This document shows positions 59,974 through 64,000 of a stretch of 64,000 nt of DNA, piece by piece (positions within the stretch are counted from its first letter, which is position 1; each line of letters begins with the position of its first letter). Source of the stretch: Nocardioides sp. 503 (lineage in GTDB: Bacteria; Actinomycetota; Actinomycetes; Propionibacteriales; Nocardioidaceae); assembly GCF_004522095.1 (NCBI RefSeq), contig NZ_SPUI01000003.1, positions 186,001-250,000 on the forward strand, given 5' to 3'. The notes below the pieces were generated by a model. It saw only the letters and a program-made list of their open reading frames with translations, had not been told where the DNA came from and ran no database searches. A program made the position numbers and the translations under genes.

Positions 59974-60653
59974 CCGGGGAACGCCTCGACGTAGAGCGCC
60001 TCCAGGTCGGGGCTGAACGGCCCGCTGAAGCCGCACACGGTGACCTGGCCGTCGTTGGCGCTGACGAGGTAGCGCTGGCCCTCCTCGAACGACACGGCGC
60101 CGACCAGGGCCGTCATCAGCTCGGGCGGAGCCTCGACCTCGACGCTGTCGGTCGGCTCGCCGGCGTAGAAGCGGTCGGGCACGATCGTGACCCGGTCGGC
60201 GGCGACCGAGGCGACCGTGCCCGAGAAGGCGACCTGCGCGGTGGACAGCAGCTCGGCGTTGGGCACCATGCACTTGGCGTTCGCGGCGGCGGGAGCACCG
60301 AGCTCGGTGACGGTGGGCGACGTGGTCGTGGCACCTTCCGACGCCGAGCTGCTGCCCGTCGCCGAGGGCACGTCGTCGGACTCGGGGTCGTTGCCGAGCA
60401 GGCTGAACACGCCGACCCCGGCGATGAGGACGGCGGCGGCCGCGACCACCCAGGTGAGGGGGCCGCGGCGGCGGGCTGTGCGGCCGGGGGCGCCGGGGCC
60501 CGTGCCGGGGCCGGTGCTTTCGGTGGACGTGTCGGTGAGGTCGGTGTTCATGGTGTCCTCCAGGAGTCGGGCCACCCGGGCGGGGTCCGCCGGGGTCAGG
60601 TCGGACGCCGGGTCGATCGCCCGGAGTCGCTGCTGCAGCTCGTCGTCGTTCAC
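59970..60653 (-). CDS. Membrane-anchored anti-sigma-like protein
   Basis: A 227-residue protein: an N-terminal cytoplasmic stretch of about 60 residues (LQQRLRAIDPASDLTPADPARVARLLEDTM), one transmembrane span (~65-85), and an extracytoplasmic domain of about 130 residues with two Cys (AKCMVP and TVCGFS). It lacks the HxxxCxxC zinc motif of ZAS anti-sigma factors. Its position directly after the sigma gene, with overlapping start (GTGA), suggests a regulator of that sigma factor. Confidence 0.75.
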   Translation of the reverse strand: MNDDELQQRLRAIDPASDLTPADPARVARLLEDTMNTDLTDTSTESTGPGTGPGAPGRTARRRGPLTWVVAAAAVLIAGVGVFSLLGNDPESDDVPSATGSSSASEGATTTSPTVTELGAPAAANAKCMVPNAELLSTAQVAFSGTVASVAADRVTIVPDRFYAGEPTDSVEVEAPPELMTALVGAVSFEEGQRYLVSANDGQVTVCGFSGPFSPDLEALYVEAFPG

Positions 60654-61216
60654 GGTGTCCTTCCTTCCGTCGACTCCTCATGTCCGGACGCGGTCGCGTC
60701 CTTTCGCATGATCTCTTTCAGCTTCTCGCGGGCGCGGTGCAGGCGGATGCTCACCGCGTTGGGCGTCAGGTCCATGACGCCGGCGATCTCGGAGGGGGTC
60801 AGCTGCTCCCACGCCCACAGGCGGATGAGCTCGGCCTCGGTGTCGGTCAGCCGGACCAGCGCCGCGTGCAGCCGGTCGTCGCCGTCGTGGCCGTCGGGGC
60901 CGCCCGGTCCGGGGCTGGTCTCGGCGGGCGGGTCCACGGTCGCGACCTTGGCGGCCAGACGGCCCTGACGGCGCGCGGAGCGCTGCGCGTTGGCCAGGCA
61001 GTGGCGGGCGACGCCGTACGCCCAGGGCAGCGCGGCATCGGCGGGTACGTCGTCGAGGCGCCGCCAGCACACCAGCAGGGTCTCGCTCAGCACGTCCTCG
61101 GCGGTCGCTGCGTCGGTGCGCCGGGCCAGGAAGCGCCGCAGCGGCTCCACGAGCTCGGGCGCCAGGGCCTCGAACCGCGCGCGCCGCTCCGTCGCCCGAG
61201 AGTCGTCGTTCGCCAC
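60650..61216 (-). CDS. ECF-type RNA polymerase sigma factor
   Basis: A 188-residue sigma-70 factor of the ECF size: region 2 (RRFLARRTDAATAEDVLSETLLVCWRRLDDVPADAALPWAYGVARHCLAN) and region 4 (ELIRLWAWEQLTPSEIAGVMDLTPNAVSIRLHRAREKLKE). The start at GTG 61216 has GAGGG upstream. It heads the operon with the anti-sigma-like and MobA-like genes. The region upstream holds two palindromes. Confidence 0.93.
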   Translation of the reverse strand: MANDDSRATERRARFEALAPELVEPLRRFLARRTDAATAEDVLSETLLVCWRRLDDVPADAALPWAYGVARHCLANAQRSARRQGRLAAKVATVDPPAETSPGPGGPDGHDGDDRLHAALVRLTDTEAELIRLWAWEQLTPSEIAGVMDLTPNAVSIRLHRAREKLKEIMRKDATASGHEESTEGRTP

Positions 61217-61338
61217 GCCCCCACCCTCACACGCCCCGCCGACGCCCCGCACCCCGACGGCCCGCCAGCACCCGCCGTACGCGCCGTGGCGGCGCCGTAG
61301 TGGCACTGTCGCCCCACCCGCCCCACTGCCCGTACGGA

Positions 61339-61402
61339 ACTCACGCTTCCGGTGTGAAACTTCGTACCGGAAGCGTGAGTTTCACCGGGTACCCGGTGAA
61401 AC
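61339..61402. repeat. Double palindrome between sigma factor and kinase
   Basis: ACTCACGCTTCCGGT (61339-61353) pairs perfectly with 61366-61380 over a 12-nt loop. Directly after it, 61379-61402 is a perfect 24-bp palindrome centred on GGGTACCC, with arms GTTTCACCGGG. The loop also holds GTGAAAC. The element lies between divergent genes, so it could be a repetitive element or a strong cruciform. Confidence 0.85.
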
Positions 61403-61500
61403 TCCTCGCCGTTCCCGCCCCCGATCAACCCACCGTGTTTCAGCACGCCGCACAACGGATAGGTTTCCCTCGCTGGACCGCCCGCGACGGAGGAGACGAG

Positions 61501-63315
61501 ATGGCCCGCTTCCCCTCGGTGGGCGAGGAGTTCGGTGGCTACCGCATCACCGGCACCCTCGGCCGCGGCGGCATGGGCGTGGTGTTCGCCGCCGAGCAGC
61601 GCGGGCTGTCACGCACCGTCGCCCTCAAGGTGCTGGCCCCCGAGCTGGCCGAGCAGCCCGACTACCGGCGCCGGTTCGCCCACGAGGCGTCAGTGCTGGC
61701 GCGCCTGGACTCGCCGCACATCATCCAGGTGTTCGACCACGGCGAGCAGGACGGCTGCCTCTACATCGCCACGCAGTACGTCGCCGGCGGGGACCTCAGC
61801 GAGGCCATGCGGCGCCACGGCTCGGTGCCCACCGCGCCCGCCGCGCTCATCGTGGGCCAGCTCGCCTGGGCGCTCGCCGACGCCCACGCCGCCGGGATCG
61901 TGCACCGCGACCTCAAGCCCAGCAACGTGCTGCTGCGCAACGGCGACGCCACCGACGTGTTCGCCTACCTCTGCGACTTCGGCATCGCCCAGGACCGCAG
62001 CCCCGGGCTCACGGCCCCCGGGGCGGTCGCCGGCACGTTCGCCTACCTCGCCCCCGAGCGGCTCCGCGGCGAGCCGGCCACCCCGAGCGCCGACCTCTAC
62101 GCCCTCGGGTGCGTGCTGTGGACGGCCCTGACCAACGCCACGCCGTACGCCGGCAGCGACGTACAGATCGCCATGAGCCACATCAGCGACCCGGTGCCGC
62201 AGCTCGCCGACACCTCGCCGGTCGCGCGCGGCGTCAACGACGTGCTGCAGCGCGCGATGGCCAAGGAGCCCGCCCAGCGCTACCCCACGGCCGCCGCCAT
62301 GCGCGCGGACCTGCAGCAGCTGGCGCGCCTGGCGCAGACCACCCCGCACCCGCCGCTGGTGCCGCACCGCTCGACGTCACCCGGCCCGCCCCCTCCCCCG
62401 CCGCCGTCGCAGCCCTCGAGCCCCTCCCACCCGGCGCACTTCTCTCCGCCGCCGCCGTCGCCCCCGCGGCCGTCGTACCCGTCCCACCCGTCCCACCCGT
62501 CGGCGCCGACGATGCTGCCGTTCCGACCGCCGCCGCCCGCGCCGTCGCGCAGCGGCCGGCGCACGGCGCTCGTGGTGGCCGCCGCCGTCGCCCTCGTGGC
62601 CGGGACCGTCGCCGTCGTCGCGAACCAGGGGTCCGACGACGACCCGACCACCACCTCGACGTCCTCCTCGGAGCCCACCTCGACCGGGTCCAGCAGCGAC
62701 CCCACCGAGTCCCCCACCGAGTCCCCCACCGACTCGCCCACGATCGAGATCGACCCGAGCCTGCCCACGGTCAGCGCTCCCCCACCGCCTCCCACCAGCA
62801 CGGGGCCGAAGCCGACGTACCCGGACGTGCCGCCCGCCACGGGCATCAAGCTCGCGGTCGGCAAGGCCGAGATGCGCGCCCCCGCCGGCTGGGGCCGGGT
62901 CACCGAGACCAAGATCCCCAACAACGGCGTGGGCTCGCGCGACTACTCCGACTACGAGGGCTACTACTCCTCGGTCTTCCTCGAGCGCACCGAGCCGCGC
63001 TTCCCGCTGTCCTCGCTGAGCCTGCTCGAGCTCGTCGCCATGGGTGCGGTGCAGGCGCTGGCCGACAACAACCCCGAGATCAAGCTGATCGGCCAGGACA
63101 AGCTGAAGCCGGGCTGGCTCGACGGCGAGCAGGCCGCCCGCGTGCGCGGCGTCTACTCCAACTCCAAGACCGGCTTCTCCTTCGCCGAGGAGTCGTGGTT
63201 CGTGCAGCGCGGCAAGTTCCTCTACCGGATCACCTTCCAGCACAGCAAGGTCGACCCCCTGGAGAAGCGGCGCGCCGACATCGACCCGGTCACCGTGTCG
63301 TTCCGCTGGCGCTGA
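61501..63315 (+). CDS. Serine/threonine protein kinase with extracellular domain
   Basis: A 604-residue Hanks-type kinase: glycine loop GRGGMGVV, Lys43, HRDLKPSN at 135-142, DFG at 159-161. A Pro/Ser-rich stretch (~283-349) precedes a membrane span (354-375), then a Thr/Ser/Pro linker and a folded extracytoplasmic domain (~445-604) of about 160 residues with no PASTA repeat. The architecture is like the sensor-type kinases of actinobacteria. RBS GGAGG lies upstream of the ATG. Its stop is followed by a cruciform repeat. Confidence 0.94.
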   Translation: MARFPSVGEEFGGYRITGTLGRGGMGVVFAAEQRGLSRTVALKVLAPELAEQPDYRRRFAHEASVLARLDSPHIIQVFDHGEQDGCLYIATQYVAGGDLSEAMRRHGSVPTAPAALIVGQLAWALADAHAAGIVHRDLKPSNVLLRNGDATDVFAYLCDFGIAQDRSPGLTAPGAVAGTFAYLAPERLRGEPATPSADLYALGCVLWTALTNATPYAGSDVQIAMSHISDPVPQLADTSPVARGVNDVLQRAMAKEPAQRYPTAAAMRADLQQLARLAQTTPHPPLVPHRSTSPGPPPPPPPSQPSSPSHPAHFSPPPPSPPRPSYPSHPSHPSAPTMLPFRPPPPAPSRSGRRTALVVAAAVALVAGTVAVVANQGSDDDPTTTSTSSSEPTSTGSSSDPTESPTESPTDSPTIEIDPSLPTVSAPPPPPTSTGPKPTYPDVPPATGIKLAVGKAEMRAPAGWGRVTETKIPNNGVGSRDYSDYEGYYSSVFLERTEPRFPLSSLSLLELVAMGAVQALADNNPEIKLIGQDKLKPGWLDGEQAARVRGVYSNSKTGFSFAEESWFVQRGKFLYRITFQHSKVDPLEKRRADIDPVTVSFRWR

Positions 63316-63349
63316 GCCGCTCGGGTCGGTCGGTGCGAGTCGCCGCCCT

Positions 63350-63443
63350 GCAGTTTCCCCAAGGTATGCAGGGAAGCTGTCACTTCCCGGGGGCTGCACA
63401 CCGAGGGAAGTGACGGCTCGGCTGCATACCTTGGGGAAACTGC
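63350..63443. repeat. Nested 94-bp palindrome, copy 2
   Basis: Outer arms of 21 bp (63350-63370 and 63423-63443, core GTTTCCCCAAGGTATGCA) are perfect complements. Inner arms GTCACTTCCC (63379-63388) and GGGAAGTGAC (63405-63414) are also perfect. It matches 34476-34563 in arms and layout. Confidence 0.9.
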
Positions 63444-63470
63444 GCTGCCGTACGCCGCCCGCAACGCCGA

Positions 63471-63498
63471 CAGGGCCCCCGCCGAAGCGGAGGCCCTG
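63471..63498. terminator. Hairpin terminator between the kinase and groEL
   Basis: CAGGGCCCCCGC-CGAA-GCGGAGGCCCTG: 12-bp arms with one mismatch and a 4-nt loop. No T-run follows. It may end the kinase transcript. Confidence 0.65.
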
Positions 63499-63540
63499 CT
63501 GGATGGTGCTCGATGCTGGGTCGTGCTGCAGAGCTGGCTG

Positions 63541-63600
63541 GGTCTCGAGACGCGTCGCACGTCCCGGGCTCCGCCCGATCCGTGCCGACGCTCCTCGACC
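63541..63600. repeat. Imperfect inverted repeat, type-2-like
   Basis: It begins GGTCTCGAGACGCG and ends GACGCTCCTCGACC. The end sequences recall the type 2 repeats near the HNH genes, but the core differs. Assignment to that family is uncertain. Confidence 0.4.
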
Positions 63601-63612
63601 TGCCGGTCGCTT

Positions 63613-63633
63613 CCCCGCGGCTGCGCCGCGGGG
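63613..63633 (-). terminator. groEL terminator hairpin
   Basis: CCCCGCGGC-TGC-GCCGCGGGG, a perfect 9-bp stem, 10 nt after the groEL stop on the minus strand. It is the best terminator candidate in this gap. Confidence 0.75.
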
Positions 63634-63643
63634 AGGCGGGCCG

Positions 63644-64000
63644 TCAGAAGTCCATGCCGCCCATGCCGCCGGTCGGGTCGCCGCCGCCCATGGGCGCGGC
63701 CTTCTCCGGCTTGTCGGCCACGACGGCCTCGGTGGTGAGGAAGAGCGCCGCGATGGAGGCGGCGTTCTGCAGCGCGGAGCGCGTGACCTTCGCCGGGTCG
63801 ATGATGCCCTCGGCGATCATGTCGACGTACTCGCCCGTGGCCGCGTTGAGGCCCTGGCCGGAAGGCAGGTTGCGCACCTTCTCGGACACGACGCCGCCCT
63901 CGAGGCCGGCGTTGATGGCGATCTGCTTGAGCGGGGCCTCGGTCGCGACGCGCACGATGTTGGCACCGGTCGCCTCGTCACCCGTGAGGTCCAGCTTGTC
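63644..64000 (-). CDS. groL: 60-kDa chaperonin GroEL, C-terminal part
   Basis: The C-terminal 118 residues of GroEL; the start is beyond the window. The frame includes [65 protein letters not shown] and the Gly/Met tail ending GGMGGMDF. A Gly/Met tail is typical of the housekeeping (GroEL2-type) chaperonin in actinobacteria, in contrast to the His-rich tail of GroEL1. Confidence 0.96.
   Translation of the reverse strand, partial: DKLDLTGDEATGANIVRVATEAPLKQIAINAGLEGGVVSEKVRNLPSGQGLNAATGEYVDMIAEGIIDPAKVTRSALQNAASIAALFLTTEAVVADKPEKAAPMGGGDPTGGMGGMDF

Overview
This 64 kb window is high-GC chromosomal DNA from an actinobacterium, most likely Nocardioides or a close relative. The evidence is very high GC with frequent GTG starts, a mycothiol conjugate amidase and a mycothiol-type DinB enzyme, and many start codons preceded at 6-7 nt by a TAnnnT hexamer, the usual sign of leaderless actinobacterial transcripts. 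The gene set phoH, Z-prenyl transferase, hemolysin III, mca, DUF4307, greA, metB and cbs matches genes that lie close together in Mycobacterium tuberculosis (Rv1075c-Rv1095), so the window looks like an expanded version of that conserved block. Nearly all of it is coding. I see no tRNA, rRNA or CRISPR array.

Layout. 1-9.6 kb holds a partial exported protein, PhoH-PIN, Z-prenyl transferase, hemolysin III, thioredoxin, a TPP enzyme overlapping a Ser/Thr kinase, mca and greA. 9.6-14.8 kb is a minus-strand run of metB, glutamate mutase L-like protein, AI-2E permease and threonine deaminase. 14.9-24.6 kb carries small stress and unknown genes (STAS, MsrA, YCII, VOC, DinB, AarF) and the first DUF222-HNH gene, followed by a 672-bp gap full of palindromic repeats. 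24.7-29.1 kb holds a sulfatase with its formylglycine-generating enzyme, a TauE permease and AzlCD. 29.1-34.4 kb has a cobalamin-binding-type protein, a vWA/AAA pair, YchJ and a short phosphotransferase-like gene.

34.6-43.2 kb is a catabolic island: thiolase-fold protein plus DUF35, a LigAB-type extradiol dioxygenase, an IclR regulator, an amidohydrolase, a CaiB CoA-transferase, a citryl-CoA lyase-like protein and a quinone-oxidoreductase-type reductase. Matching inverted repeats (GCGGAC...GTCCGC) sit in its divergent promoter regions, and a KstR-like palindrome precedes the DUF35-thiolase pair. 43.2-47.4 kb holds cbs, an SGNH hydrolase, a Bax-inhibitor-1 protein and a methyltransferase. 47.5-48.9 kb is the second DUF222-HNH gene with the same upstream module as the first.

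48.9-59.1 kb is a molybdenum-hydroxylase region: CoxG, CoxM, CoxL (form II) and CoxS, a GAF-domain regulator, a lipoprotein hydrolase, XdhC, CoxE and CoxD. 59.2-61.2 kb has a MobA/MocA-like nucleotidyltransferase translationally coupled to a sigma/anti-sigma-like pair. 61.5-63.3 kb is a second Ser/Thr kinase, and the window ends inside groEL.

The most unusual features are the families of palindromic repeats: hairpin pairs upstream of both DUF222-HNH genes (one hairpin also lies in frame inside an HNH gene), a 66-bp element filling two intercistronic gaps, and nested 90-bp palindromes. The second is the predicted regulatory wiring of the 34-43 kb catabolic island.
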